Of a stretch of DNA of 64,000 bases, positions 10,990 through 22,379 are shown piece after piece. Source of the stretch: Acanthosepion lycidas. Lineage: Eukaryota > Mollusca > Cephalopoda > Sepiida > Sepiidae. The notes beneath the pieces are model-generated. The model was not told the DNA's origin. It did no database searches and was given only the letters and a program-made list of their open reading frames with translations. A program made the translations under genes and the position numbers. Positions within the stretch are counted from its first letter, which is position 1. Every line of letters starts with the position of its first letter. The stretch spans positions 31,308,721 to 31,372,720 of the forward strand of contig OZ010605.1 in assembly GCA_963932145.1 (NCBI GenBank), written 5' to 3'.

Positions 10990-11790
10990 CATTGTAATAT
11001 AAATTAAACTGCATCACATATTTGATTTAAAAGAACTGATCCAACATGCAAATTTTCAGGATAAAAACTGAAACATTACTCATTGAATTATTTAGTTAAT
11101 TCTACATTGACTAAAATACAAAAGAATAACTAATAATGTTTTTTTCTCATATTCTCTCACACTCTGTAACCCTGTTAGTGGCTTTATTGCCTTGCTTGGT
11201 GTGAAGTGATTAAAGAATAACTTTATTTAGCCACTTTTTCCATTCCAATGCTGATTCTGATTTCTGCATCATATCTTCCTTTGTCTGCTTCTACACTACT
11301 CATTTAATTTCCAAATTTGTTTATTCTTGACATATTTATGTTGTGAAGGTTATCACTGCCAATAATAAATTCTTTTTGCTCTTGTAGTTTTTCTGATAAA
11401 AATCTTCAGCTTGCAATCACCTTGGCTGTCTCTGGCTCACTACAGAAGAATGGTGCCAAGCATAAAACCTAAAGAGTTATGGATTAAATAGTAAAGTAAA
11501 CTGATTCACTAATCATGGTTGGCAGCCAGTCTAAGAGAAGAACAACTCTGAATTCAAAACCACTGCAAAACTTTAGTCATGAAGTCATAGAAATTCACAG
11601 GTAATCACTTCAGAGCCAGGATTAACTATAGAGGAAAGAAGGCTAGGATATATGGAAAGCAAGAAAAGGAGGAGGAAACAGCAAAAAAATTGACCTGTTT
11701 GAGAAATGGACTGGTAGAACATGAACCACAATGATTAAATAAGGATTCAGTTCTGAATTCTCTGTAAGTTACCCAGCTTGGCATACACCT
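10990..11790. other. Non-coding stretch with SINE scraps
   Basis: Mostly unrecognised. About 11164-11215 (GTTAGTGGCTTTATTGCC, GTGAAGTGATTAAA) matches the edge of the 108-bp array at 28216-28265. Around 11545 AACTCTGAATTCAAAACC resembles a SINE B-box region also seen at 25866. Confidence 0.45.
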
Positions 11791-11794
11791 AATG

Positions 11795-11885
11795 AAAGCT
11801 GTAGGTTACAATGGCCGAAACATTGTGATAACATCAAGATGAAGACAATTGTCTGCATGTAAATAATGTAAATAATGAGAATTCC
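11795..11885 (+). mobile_element. SINE family-D fragment
   Basis: GGCCGAAACATTGTGATAA then GAAGACAAT...TGTAAATAATG matches the 3' part of the palindromic SINE pair at 35371-36012. Confidence 0.55.
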
Positions 11886-11929
11886 TTATCCAAGAAATTC
11901 AGACAGAAAGACCCACCATTTAGGTGGTA

Positions 11930-12030
11930 AAAGTAAAAATCTTTTGAGAAAGACGAAAAACAGGTAATTGTGGGTAGACAGCATTGCCAAATTCCTGAAG
12001 GGACATGGCACAGATAGAAAGGTGACAGAT
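11930..12030 (+). mobile_element. LINE C-terminal fragment
   Basis: Sense translation LLRKTKNR...FLKGHGT corresponds to the final ~25 residues of the LINE tail found at 8454-8680 and 34430-34680. Confidence 0.5.
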
Positions 12031-12621
12031 TCATAGCAACTACTAAGACCTTTATTCGGCAACTATCAGTAGAGTTGTGACACTATAAAGGGTGACTGAT
12101 AGTAGTTAAAAGAAATCTGACACTATCGTGACAATGTTGGTTTGGATTTAGGAATTAAAGGGGTTCATGTGAAAAGCCTGTATAGAATTGGAACATTGGA
12201 AAGGTTGAAAAAAACGTTAAAGTGAGAAACAAGAATTGAAATATGAAGTGAGGAAAAAAATTAAATTTTTTTTTTTTTTTCTTTCTGATAAACAGAAGTA
12301 CACATAAGAATTATGATTTCCCGAAAAAGGCCAGAATGTAATACAGTAGAAAATCTTTTGCCGATTTGAAATAATTTTTTTGATAAATACAACCGATTAG
12401 TTTCAGGGAATATTTAGATTATATTGGAGATTGGCAAACAAAGAGAAATTCTTGCAGTTGCCTGTTTTGTTAATTGAATGTCATTCAAGGCCTGGAAGTG
12501 AATTTTGGTAAAGCCAAAAATGTAAACAGAAGAAATTGCTGAAAGGTATATGGAGTCCAAAATATGTTTTGGAGAAATGTAAATAATGCGGTATGTGTTT
12601 TGAAAATGGACAAAGGAACTA

Positions 12622-12704
12622 TTAGGTTGGTGCAAAAAAAAAAATGTCGTTTTCTCACATAGTAACATATGTGAGAAAACGACATTATTTTTGCACCAAC
12701 CTAA
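12622..12704. mobile_element. mariner MITE, subfamily A (copy 1)
   Basis: Palindromic ~83-bp element starting TTAGGTTGGTGCAAAA and ending with its complement, flanked by TA on both sides. The termini closely match human Hsmar1/MADE1. The centre is TCACATAGTAACATATGTGA. Non-autonomous; a transcript would be a near-perfect hairpin. Confidence 0.85.
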
Positions 12705-12709
12705 TATTT

Positions 12710-13990
12710 GGGTCAGAATTTGGTAAATCGAAAACCAAAAGAAATTGCTTATTTGAAATAAAACAAAGCTTCTGCTTAAGGTACATTGTGTCTGAAAAAA
12801 TATTACCTATAGGGATGTTCAGATCAAAAAAAATCCTGGAGTGTGGACAGGTCAAGAAAGAATGTTGAGAAAAAGTGAATTTGTATTAAAGCACGGGCAA
12901 GAACCCATAAAAATAATTAAATAGTTTTTCATGGCAAGGTTTTTAGATGAGATCCATTCTTTAGTTTTGTCAGTTCAGAACTCATACACAACATGCTACT
13001 TCCTCTAATATTTCTTCTATATTTCAGATATAAGGAGAAAATTCCACTTAACTTTTTTCAAAGAAATGCTACGTTGGAGAACATCTACTTGGGTGCTTCC
13101 CTAAGCAATACAATCTTAACCTCTTCAAGTGTCAATCATTATCTCTTCTCCTAATCTTCATCAAATTCTCTTCCAACAACCTATCCATTCATTAATATTA
13201 TGCACATCATAACTATTTTAACAGTAACCCTCTAGTTTGACTGTATCTTGAGTATTGTGTTGGATTAACTTTAGTATAAAAATAAATTTTATACCCAGAC
13301 CCATGTTAAGGTATAGCTTATACACCCTAAGACATTTCCTATTGAAAACTCTAAACAGTCCCATCCCTGAGACCTACTACCATTCTTAGTGGACCTGTAT
13401 ACAATTTTTGTTTATTTTCTGTTCTGGTGACATAGCACATATTCGAAAATTATTTTACAACGTGAACAACTTGAAAGAACTTTTCAAAAAAATCAAACCC
13501 CAATTTGATCTTGACCTTTCTTAGGAAAGTTGGACTATATAAATAATATAATTCCAATTTTGTGTCTGATGATGAAAGGGGAAACTTTGATACTTGCCAG
13601 GTGAGAAATTTTCAAAGAACAACGCACATCCGAAAACAGTGAATTTTTAAAAAAAATAAGAAAGCAAGACAACATCAAAAAAGAAGGAAAGGAAAGGGAA
13701 AGTCCTTTTGAAAGCATTTCAACCTTATTTAAAGAAAAAGAAAAAACAAAAAACAACATTTGACCTTAAATGATCTCTTGCTGATCGATGGGTCGTTAAG
13801 TTTTAAACAAACAAACAAACAATTCTCTGTTCTAATCACCAAACCCTCTAATTTCAAGACAGAAATAATTCAGCGATGGAAAAAAAGCATCATTTGTAGG
13901 GAGAAGAAAGTTTGGCCAATCATTTTTGTTTCTGTGTGTACTTGATTCATTCTAGATGCAAGGACATTGTCTTTGTGTGTGAACATGCTA
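12710..13990. other. Non-coding stretch, nothing recognised
   Basis: AT-rich and repeat-poor. Small open frames on both strands show no recognisable domain. Confidence 0.5.
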
Positions 13991-13995
13991 TTTTT

Positions 13996-14028
13996 TCTCT
14001 CTGTTTTTCTCTCTCTCTTATACCACAT

Positions 14029-14059
<31 letters not shown>

Positions 14060-14062
14060 TTT
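13996..14062. repeat. (CT)n microsatellite
   Basis: CTCTCT runs with TGTC interruptions. Confidence 0.9.
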
Positions 14063-14099
14063 TCTCTGGGTTGTTTTGCCCAAATATACACAGGCTTCA

Positions 14100-14830
14100 T
14101 TTATTTTCTTGTCAGTTTTATTTAACCTCAGATTTTTACTATCATGAATTTAAGATTTCTAATAATATATGTAAGCTTGTATCCCATATTTTATCATGAC
14201 AAGTGTTCAAGGTGATTTTTCATCCTTTCATTGTTGAGAGCTATTAACCCTTTTAGCCTTTAAACTCAAGAGGAATAACTTTTCTCTTGGACAGGTCTCT
14301 CTGCAAAAATGTCTTCATTATTTCTGTTAATGCAATACAGGGAATTTAGCTGACAAACAAATGTAGTTACCAAAACTACAATTTTGTATTTTGCATTAAA
14401 TGAATACAAAAACAAACATTACCATAGGCAATTTTTGTGATGAGAATGCAGTTATTAATAAATACACCCATGGAATTTAAAGAAGAAAAAAGTGGTTTAG
14501 TCAGAGAAATTTAACACATCGATAATTGTACAAGGCCATATCAAAATTTATGAACTCACTACATGTAGAAGATATTCACATAGACTGTTTAAAAGGCATG
14601 AAACCACATCTCTATTAACCATCTCTCTCCTACTATTGAGTCACTGTAAAATTGAATACAGTTCACAAGGCTTAGTATGTAACTATTCATAAGTAGTATA
14701 TCTTGGGAAAAGAAGACATGGTGTATCCCATCTCTCTTTTGGTGAGACTGCAGCTAATATCCTCAAACTTGAAGGTAGTGGAACTCAAGCTCACTTTAAA
14801 GCTCAAGTAGAACTTGCACATATGTCAATC
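14100..14830. other. Non-coding stretch, nothing recognised
   Basis: No gene, tandem array or element ends seen. Confidence 0.5.
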
Positions 14831-14834
14831 AGTC

Positions 14835-15190
14835 AGTTATGAGCCATGCATGATACACACTTAGGCAATCATTTATCTTTCGATACATGACTGACGAGGC
14901 AGATTTTTTTCCCACAATGGGTTGCCATTTCTTTCTGCAGTAGACCAGTTGCCATCAAAGGCTATAGAACCTGGTCTGTCCTGCTATTTACCCATAGCTT
15001 GGGGAGAAGAAGAGGATTCATACCTTTCCTAACAGTATTAGCATGTAAGTGAATGTAATGGTTTAAACTGGAATTCAAACTCACCTCTCCAATTTCGGAA
15101 AAATAGTTGGTTCCCTGTGCTACTCTAGCAAGTACGTGACTCCTCTTGATATCTTCTACCTTTACAAGAAAATAGAATAGAGCCACCACA
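14835..15190 (-). mobile_element. tRNA-derived SINE, family B
   Basis: Minus-strand copy aligned with 51962-52257: shared TATCTTTCGATACATGACTG, GACCAGTTGCCATC-AAGG and GTAAGTGAATGTAATGG blocks. The head region near 15075-15150 is degraded. Confidence 0.65.
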
Positions 15191-15199
15191 TCTGGGCTG

Positions 15200-15850
15200 G
15201 AGCTACTCAGTCTTCATTTTCAAGTCTTGATAGAGTTCAAAAGTGTCTACATGCCTTTGTGGGGACAAATTATTTTCTACTCTGCAAATCTGCTGTAGCT
15301 AATTCCATGGAAAGTGTTTAAATGAACTAAATTCTTTAGTTCTACCAGTTCCAACCTATATGACTAAGGCCTGCCATGCCATATTCATTGTATTGAACAA
15401 CTCGCATTCTCTTCATATTCCATTTGTGTGATGTAAGTTCTACTTGAACAGTTCCTTCACATGAACTGCTACTTTTTTTTAGAACTGAATCTGAGGAGGA
15501 TGCTTCCCTGATCACTAAAACCTCAATCAATTCAATTTTAGGGTTAACAATTAGCATCCCCACATATCCTTATAAACTGTGCCTCTTAATCTGTAACTAT
15601 CTACCTTTAGTGGCTATTGGGCTCTTATCTAGATATAGATGAAATAAACAAACAGGCAAAAAGACACTCTCTTGAGTTGATAAGGTAATCTATTTGAATT
15701 TTATTTATGGTCACCACATATTGTCAGAGATCATAAGGTATCTTTACTTACTAAGTTTTGTCTTTCTCTCATTCTAACATGACGAAACCAAAAAGAACAC
15801 TATCAGCAAAATGTGTCATTAATTTTTCCACTTTGTCTCATCATTTTCAC
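15200..15850. other. Non-coding stretch, nothing recognised
   Basis: No coding or repeat signal recognised; a short TA run follows at 15856-15888. Confidence 0.5.
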
Positions 15851-16054
15851 AAATACTTGTATATATATATATATATATATATATATACTCATAGATAATT
15901 ATATACATGCTCTCATCATATTTTATGGCAACTGATTGGTTAAAAAAAAAAAAAAAAAACGAAAACCATTGAAGTCTGTATTTTTGAAAATCTCTCATTG
16001 ACCAAAATTAACAAGCAAAATTTAAATACAAGATATATATATACATATGTATAT

Positions 16055-16430
16055 ATTAAAGGCATTTTTATGTTTAACGTTATAGATACAAGTATTTAAG
16101 TAAATGCTCTGTTTATAATAAACAGTATTAAATAACATTTACCGGCCTGAATGTCCGAGAAATTTTCATAGAAAATATTCGTTCTTTGACAGGATTCGAA
16201 CCTGCATCCTATACGGAACCGTCATTTACGCTGACTAACGGTAAGGCACGTCAGCGTAAATGACGGTTCCGTATAGGATGCAGGTTCGAATCCTGTCAAA
16301 GAACGAATATTTTCTATGAAAATTTCTCGGACATTCAGGCCGGTAAATGTTATTTAATACTGTTTATTATAAACAGAGCATTTACTTAAATACTTGTATC
16401 TATAACGTTAAACATAAAAATGCCTTTAAT
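16055..16430. mobile_element. Perfect head-to-head SINE palindrome (family A)
   Basis: Left arm 16055-16235 and right arm 16250-16430 are exact reverse complements over 181 bp by eye, around a 14-bp spacer. Each arm carries a tRNA-derived SINE: part of the tRNA-like head with B box GGTTCGAATCC, then ATTTTCTATGAAAATTTCTC, ACTGTTTATTATAAACAGAG and TTGTATCTATAACGTTAAAC. The right arm continues to about 16463 with TTGTCGGACTTTGTCC. Both arms share private differences from the 23.8-kb copy, such as GTCAAAGAACG instead of GTCCAAGGACG. Confidence 0.9.
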
Positions 16431-16494
16431 AAATAAATTGTCGGACTTTGTCCATTTCGTAATATATGTATGTATATGTATGTATGTATAAATA

Positions 16495-16785
16495 TAAAAG
16501 ACAATAGGAAAACAAAGTAATTATTTTCAACAAACAAAATGTCCTCAGCAAGGAGATGAATTTAGAAAACACTATTGCGTTCATATTGTCAACTGAAAAT
16601 TACGTCAAGTTGACAATATGAATAAAATAGTATTTTCTAAATTCTTCTAGTTGCTAAGAACATTTTGTCTGTTGCTAATAGTTAATTTGCTTTCAATAAA
16701 TTCATTTCGGTTTTTGCCTTGAAAATATCCACATTGGACAAAACACGTCAGCTAATAATAAAGTTTTCCTGTTGTCTTTTACCTT
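16495..16785. repeat. Nested inverted repeat
   Basis: Outer ends AAAGACAATAGGAAAAC and GTTTTCCTGTTGTCTTTT are complementary; inner arms of ~66 bp (about 16534-16600 and 16610-16675) are also complementary. The 3' segment (AAACACGTCAGC-AATAAT, then TTGTCTTTTT) recurs at 54385-54480. Confidence 0.65.
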
Positions 16786-16826
16786 TATACATATTGTCTT
16801 TTTTTACAGGTTAACTCTGAGAAAAT

Positions 16827-16829
<3 letters not shown>

Positions 16830-16904
<75 letters not shown>
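16830..16904. repeat. (TA)n microsatellite
   Basis: Uninterrupted TA run of ~74 bp. Confidence 0.95.
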
Positions 16905-16909
<5 letters not shown>

Positions 16910-17064
16910 TTAGGCAGCAAATTTTCTTTTAGGCACGTCTGAGTAAATAAATTACAAACATTATGGTTGCTTATTGTTAGCATAATCTGTTCAAATTCAC
17001 AGATCTGTATTGTAATTACCAAAAAAATATTCATGAATATGAATAGATTATGCTAAAAATAAGC

Positions 17065-17308
17065 AGAGATAAGTTACTGTTTCTGGTAGAGAGGGTATCA
17101 TCTGTTGCAAGCAAGAGTTTGAACAAGGACCATATGCTCACAGACTTAGTCATGAGGACTTGTGACTTTGAGCTAGTACAAAAATTGATGGCCTCCAAAC
17201 AGTTCTGTTTACCCAATTTCACTCAAAAGGCCTTGGTCAAACTATAGTATGATTTTCAGGCACTTTTCAACAATGTGGCATGTTAGGATTGCCACTTCAG
17301 TCCGACAG

Positions 17309-17312
<4 letters not shown>
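17065..17312 (-). mobile_element. SINE family-C copy
   Basis: Matches 9590-9895: GTTACTGTTTCT-G-AGAG, GACTTGTGA-TTTG-GCTAG and CAATTTCAC-CA-AAGGC in the same order. The tRNA-like head at the right end is decayed and abuts a TA run (17312-17373). Confidence 0.6.

Positions 17313-17373
<61 letters not shown>
17312..17373. repeat. (TA)n microsatellite
   Basis: Uninterrupted TA run. Confidence 0.95.
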
Positions 17374-17378
<5 letters not shown>

Positions 17379-17382
17379 ACTC

Positions 17383-17550
17383 TTTACAATTGGAATTAAG
17401 ATACCATCTGTAAATGACCATTTTACCTATGAATGTAATTTTAAAATTAGCAGGATTTTTCAAACTGTTTACGCTGTGAATTTTAAAATTAAAATTTGTA
17501 GGTGAAAATGGTCATTTACTAAAGGTACCTTAATTCCAATTGTAAAAAAA
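17383..17550. repeat. Foldback repeat, ~65-bp arms
   Basis: TTTACAATTGGAATTAAG at 17383 is complementary to 17526-17545, and GTAAATGACCATTTT pairs with the reverse copy near 17500. The loop is ~25 bp. Non-coding. Confidence 0.65.
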
Positions 17551-17673
17551 ATTGGCTCTGTTTAATGAAAATAAACGTTGAGGGCTCTTTTGTGAGTCAG
17601 TTTTAACATATTTCAAATTCTATGTTGTGTTAATAGGACTTGCCTGGATTATAGCAACAGATTATCACCTCTC

Positions 17674-17675
<2 letters not shown>

Positions 17676-17758
<83 letters not shown>
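17676..17758. repeat. (CT)n/(TA)n microsatellite
   Basis: CT run then TA run. Confidence 0.95.
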
Positions 17759-18179
17759 AAGTTAAATTTTAAATTTCTAATTGCAACACAAGCTGTCAAT
17801 ACTACACTGGGATTGAATAAGACTGCTGTATTTCTCCTTGGTTGAAATAGATCTATACACCCACCATATCAAGTAATTTTGGATTTGTAATTTATATGCT
17901 CTGTTATAATGAATACATTGAGCTCTTTTTGTGATTGTTGATGGACAACTTGCCAAAGTCTAAAACTCTCATCCAGATAAACTCTCAAATAAAAACAACA
18001 ATACTGAAAAAAGAAAAAGACATAAGGCTTAAAAGCAAACTTACCTACTCTTCAAAATAAAGTGCTCAAATGCTAGATAACCTAGACTCCACAAAAAGCT
18101 TGTAAGTCATCTTAGGATTGCATAAGTGTGGAACACAGGTTATGACAAGAGCCATCTTTTATAAGATATAATGTTGTTA

Positions 18180-18180
18180 C

Positions 18181-18253
<73 letters not shown>

Positions 18254-18254
18254 A
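18180..18254. repeat. (TA)n/(TG)n microsatellite
   Basis: TA run ending in GTGTGTGTGTG. Confidence 0.95.
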
Positions 18255-18460
18255 AAATATATAGAAAATAAGAAAAGAACAGGTTAGGTAAATGATCCAA
18301 AGTTCTTTAGTATTTTTGTTATTATTTTTTAAAAATACTGCTCAATACAAAAGTAGAGCATAAATATAATTATTTATTTAAACATATGATTCCAACACGC
18401 TACATATTTAAAAATAGAAACATGAGAACTCTTATGTAGCGTGTTTGAATCATATTTTTA
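18255..18460. repeat. Direct repeat, copy 1 of 2
   Basis: This ~200-bp unit (ATATATAGAAAA-TA-GAAA, GATCCAAAG-T-TTTAGTATTTTTGTT, then TGCTCAATAC) recurs at 18657-18850. It contains a small hairpin at 18385-18455 with arms ATGATTCCAACACGCTACATA. Confidence 0.6.
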
Positions 18461-18462
18461 AA

Positions 18463-18509
<47 letters not shown>

Positions 18510-18511
18510 AA

Positions 18512-18585
18512 GGTGGCTTGACAATTGCATCAAGCATGAAACAGACTGTCCCCTCTAAGTGTTGACTTCTATGTTCACTTTTATA
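18512..18585 (+). ncRNA. Decayed PLE-type hammerhead motif
   Basis: GGC-TTGACAA, stem II (TTGC...AGCAT), GAAACAGACTGTC, then CCTCTAAGTGTTGACTTC, as at 42.57 kb. C3 is changed to T and G8 to A, so it should be inactive. Abuts a TA run on each side. Confidence 0.4.
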
Positions 18586-18593
18586 TTTATATA

Positions 18594-18642
<49 letters not shown>

Positions 18643-18656
18643 ATGTGTATGTGTAA
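18582..18656. repeat. (TA)n/(TG)n microsatellite
   Basis: TA run passing to GTGTGTATGTG. Confidence 0.9.
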
Positions 18657-18850
18657 ATATATAGAAAAATAGGAAAGAAGCGTTAGGTTAATAATCCAAA
18701 GATTTTTAGTATTTTTGTTTTTATTTTTAAAAAAACAGTGCTCGATACACAAGTAGAGCCTCTATTATAAATATTTTTTTAAAATTATGATTCAATCACT
18801 ACATAAGATTTCTCATGTTTCAAAAACAGAAGCTAAGAATTTCAATTCAA
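18657..18850. repeat. Direct repeat, copy 2 of 2
   Basis: Second copy of the unit at 18255-18460; the internal hairpin is less well kept. Confidence 0.6.
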
Positions 18851-19225
18851 TTTTAGAAATTAAATTAAATTAAAGCATATAGCAAATTTTGCAATAACTA
18901 ATTTTGAAATTTCAAAATTACTTATTCCAAAACACAACTACCTACTTTAATTTAATTTTATAAAACCTCTGGACAAATAATCATGTAATCATCAAATTTA
19001 AAGAATATTCACGCAGCATGTTTACTTCAAATAAAAAACAAAATATACTGAAATTATTTAATTCATTAATATTTAAATCATTTAAATCTATTTATATTTA
19101 AATCTAATATTTTTCTGGGTCAAGCAGTGGAAAAAAATTGGAGAATCTGCTTGTAATTTTAATTCCTCATCAAGTACCAGCATAAATCTCCATTTAAAAA
19201 TTAACCCCCAATTATGAGAATGTTT

Positions 19226-20375
19226 TCAGACCTTAACAAGCAGTTGGACTCTTGGATAATTGAAAGGAAACCTGAATCCAAGAAGATGGCTGTCAGTTGA
19301 AAGTAAACATGGCTTCGGCAATAGATCTGTCAACCGGAAGGAAACATGGTCCCAAGAAGATATCTCTAAGTTGGAAGGAAGCATAGCTACACCAAGAGAT
19401 CTGGCAACGGAAAGGAAACATTGGTCTATGAAGAGATCTGTCAAGTGAAAGTAAACATTGCTCTAGCAAGAAATCCATCACTTGGAAGTAGACATGACTC
19501 CAACAAAAGATCTCCCAACTGAAAGAAACATGGTCCCAAGAAGAGTGATCTCAGTTGAAAGATAAACATTGTTCCAACAGCAAATCTGTCAATTTAAAGA
19601 AAAAATAGCTCCAAGAAGAGATCTGTTAATTTAAAGGAAACATGACTCCAAACAGAGACACCTCAATTGAAAAAAAATTTTTCCACGAAGAGATCCGTCA
19701 ATTGAAAGGAAACATGGTCCCAAGAAGAGATCCATCAATCAAAAAGATACCTGGATCCAAGAAGAGATCTGTCAATTCAAAGGAAACATAGTCCCAAAGA
19801 ATAGATCTGTCAATTCAAAGGAAACATATCTTTCCAGCAATAAATCTGTCAATTGAAAGGAAACATGCCTCCAGGAAGAGATCTACCAACTAAAAGGAAA
19901 CATGGTTCCAACATGAGTTGTGTCAATTGAAAGGAAACATAATTTGAGGAAGATATCTGTCATCTGGAAGAAAACATTGCTTGAACAAGTGATCTATCAA
20001 TTGAAAAGAAAACATGGCTTCAAGAAATCTATCAACTGAAAGGAAACATGGCTCAAACAAAAGAGCTGTCAATTGAATGGAAACATGGCTCCAACAAGAG
20101 ATATGTCAATTGAATGGAAACATGATCTCAAGAAGAGAGCTGTCAGTTGAAAAGAAACATGGCTGCAACAAGAGATATTTCAATTGAAAGGAAACATGGT
20201 TCCAAGAAGAGTATTGTCAGGTGAATGCAAACATTACTCCAACAAGTGATCTTTCGAATGAAAGGAAACATGACTCCATCTAGAGACTTGCCAATTGAAA
20301 GGAAAATGTTTCTAAAAAGAGATCTTTCAACTGAAAGGAAACATGGCTCCAACAAGAGATTTGTCAATTAAAATG
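19226..20375. repeat. Diverged 37-bp tandem array (~31 units)
   Basis: The approximate monomer is AAGAAGAGATCTGTCAATTG plus AAAGGAAACATGGCTCC. The spacing of the GGAAAC block is 37 bp where measured (19262, 19299, 19336, 19373, 19410). Units differ from each other by perhaps 15-30%, so the array is old. Both strands have short open frames because 37 is not a multiple of 3; no coding role is suggested. Confidence 0.9.
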
Positions 20376-20429
20376 GTGGAAATGACATTAAAACACCTTC
20401 AATAAGGTAATCCAGTATAGCAATTTGCG

Positions 20430-20590
20430 AATGTATCTCTGATGCAGCCTATTCTAAGTTCAATTTCTTTGTCTCCTATACTTAATTTGTTACAGCTTAT
20501 GCATATGCTGACAACACTATTTAAGAACATGACTTGAGCTTTCAGGCTGATGTCTTGATTTTGTAGCAAATTGCAATGTTTGGCAAAACT
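20430..20590 (-). mobile_element. LINE RT fragment interrupted by a MITE
   Basis: Minus strand reads NQDISLKAQVMFLN then KEIELRIGCIRDTFANCY, matching the RT region between the YADD box and the YLGS/RI-A segment (usually ISLKKTQVMFQ ... EI-RI-KA--AF). The upstream RT part is missing beyond the MITE at 20592. Confidence 0.55.
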
Positions 20591-20591
20591 A

Positions 20592-20669
20592 TTAGGTTGG
20601 TGCAAAAATAATAGTTTTCTCACATAGTAACATATGTGAGAAAACGACATTATTTTTGCACCAACCTAA
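20592..20669. mobile_element. mariner MITE, subfamily A (copy 2)
   Basis: Same termini and TCACATAGTAACATATGTGA centre as copy 1; TA on both flanks. Inserted in a LINE remnant. Confidence 0.85.
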
Positions 20670-21191
20670 TATCTCTGGCACTATAGAGTCTATGTTCAGT
20701 ATCCTAATTTCTTATAGCTGATCCATATACTGAGGTACCTGAGGTGTTTAGTATTTACTAATTCAATATCCTGAATATTTTTGATGGATTCAGTATAGGT
20801 GCCATCACTGCTTTCATTCCAGTTCCAGATCATATTTTCTGTTAGGAACGGTTTATTCTAAGTCTCATCTCTTGGAATATTTGGTAGAAGATGTTGATTT
20901 TTCACTTCAAGATCATTCATCTATAAATATCTGTGTCATTGGAATATCCATATTCATCATCAGTACAATGTTCTTGGAAGGGAAATTATCATTTTCATGC
21001 CGTACTTCCTGATTAAGTCTAAAATGAGGTCAAAATGTTTGGGTATAGCGGTCCTCACCAGACCTGTAAGATTTTGTAGATTGATACACTTCCTCTATTA
21101 GATCGATGCATTCAGTAGATTCAGAGCTTGGAGGGTGGTTTCTAATGGATGAGAAGAGGTAGTTTGTAAAGGGGAAAACATAGAGGTAGAC

Positions 21192-21325
21192 TTGAGAAAA
21201 CTTCAAAGGATCCAAATATTAGGTTGGTGCAAAAATAATGTCTGTTTTTGACGTATTTTTAACGTCAAAAAACGACATTATTTTTGCATCAACCTAATAT
21301 TTGGATGCCTTGAAGTTTTCTCAAT
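21192..21325. repeat. Palindrome with a MITE at its exact centre
   Basis: Outer arms of ~27 bp (TTGAGAAAACTTCAA-GG-ATCC and its complement) lie symmetrically on either side of MITE copy 3, so the whole 134 bp is one nested palindrome. Confidence 0.75.
21219..21297. mobile_element. mariner MITE, subfamily B (copy 3)
   Basis: TTAGGTTGGTGCAAAA termini, TA flanks, and the alternative centre TGACGTATTTTTAACGTCA. Confidence 0.85.
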
Positions 21326-22009
21326 AGAAACTGGAAGCGATATGCCTTGGGAATAGAAATATACTCAACAAAAGAAATGAAAAACAATTTGGCAGAAAAT
21401 GTAATCAGCTGAATATAATAGGATTTACATAAAAAAAAACAAAAAAAAACAAATGAAAATCAGAAAAAATGTAGTTTACAAAGGTTTGCAAAGAATCAAT
21501 CAGCAAGTGTAGATGATTGGATGAAAATGATATTGAACGATGAATCATGAATATGTGTTTGCCAACATTGGAACATTGTCTTGTACTGATCCAATAAAAT
21601 ATATAAAAAATGACGGCAAGAATAAAACCAAAGTGATTAGTTCATCAAGTTAAGAGACTAAGATAAATGAAATCCATTACCTTAATCAATAAACAAATGA
21701 ACATTGAAATTTGGACACTTTCTTATTCAATCAATATTTTTATTTTTAAGCATATTCACCCCCAAAAAAGGCAGTAAAGCCACTATGGCAGAAGGGGCTA
21801 TTGGGTGCAGAAGAATTAAAAACAGAAACATTATTAAGGGGTGAGAACAAAAGAAGAGTAACAAGGAGGAGAGTAGATAGGGATTGACATTGTATTTAAA
21901 TTTTTGAAGATTAAGGTTGGTTTGAAAGCATGGAGCTGGAAGGGATTTCCATTGCATTGACTGGAAAGCATAGAGCCGGAATAGAGTTTCACAAGTGAGA
22001 AGTGCGAGA

Positions 22010-22120
22010 AAAGAAACTGTTAGCATAAAACTTACAGTTAAATTTGACCAATTGTAAATTGATGAGATCTCATCACTGGTGTATTACTGCACTTAAATTC
22101 ATAAAGTCTACGTACAATAG
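22010..22120. repeat. Single dispersed relative of the 133-bp satellite
   Basis: AAGAAACTGTTAGCATA-AACTTAC, TTGTAAATTGATGAGATC and CACTTAAATTCATAAAGTC follow the order of the satellite at 61523-64000, diverged and not tandem. Confidence 0.7.
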
Positions 22121-22379
22121 TGAACAGCTCATTCAAGCAATTGCCATAAGAGTATTTATAGAAAAGGCACAGGGAGACAACTTTACGATGTTGGGAAAGT
22201 GACTGAAGCCAAGATGCCAGATCAAGACCAGTAGTATTGATGATTCTTCAATATAAAATATATGTTAAATTTTATGATGATAAGGTCATTAGGATGCTAA
22301 TGCTTTTTGTATCAAAGGAAAGAGTGTTAAAGATTTTTTGTAGGAAAAGGGTATCATCCTAATGAAATGTACAGTAACC

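Noticed and set aside
19226-20375. Zinc-finger or other repeat-protein exon cluster
   Set aside because: 37 bp is not a multiple of three, there is no Cys/His pattern, and stops are frequent in all frames.
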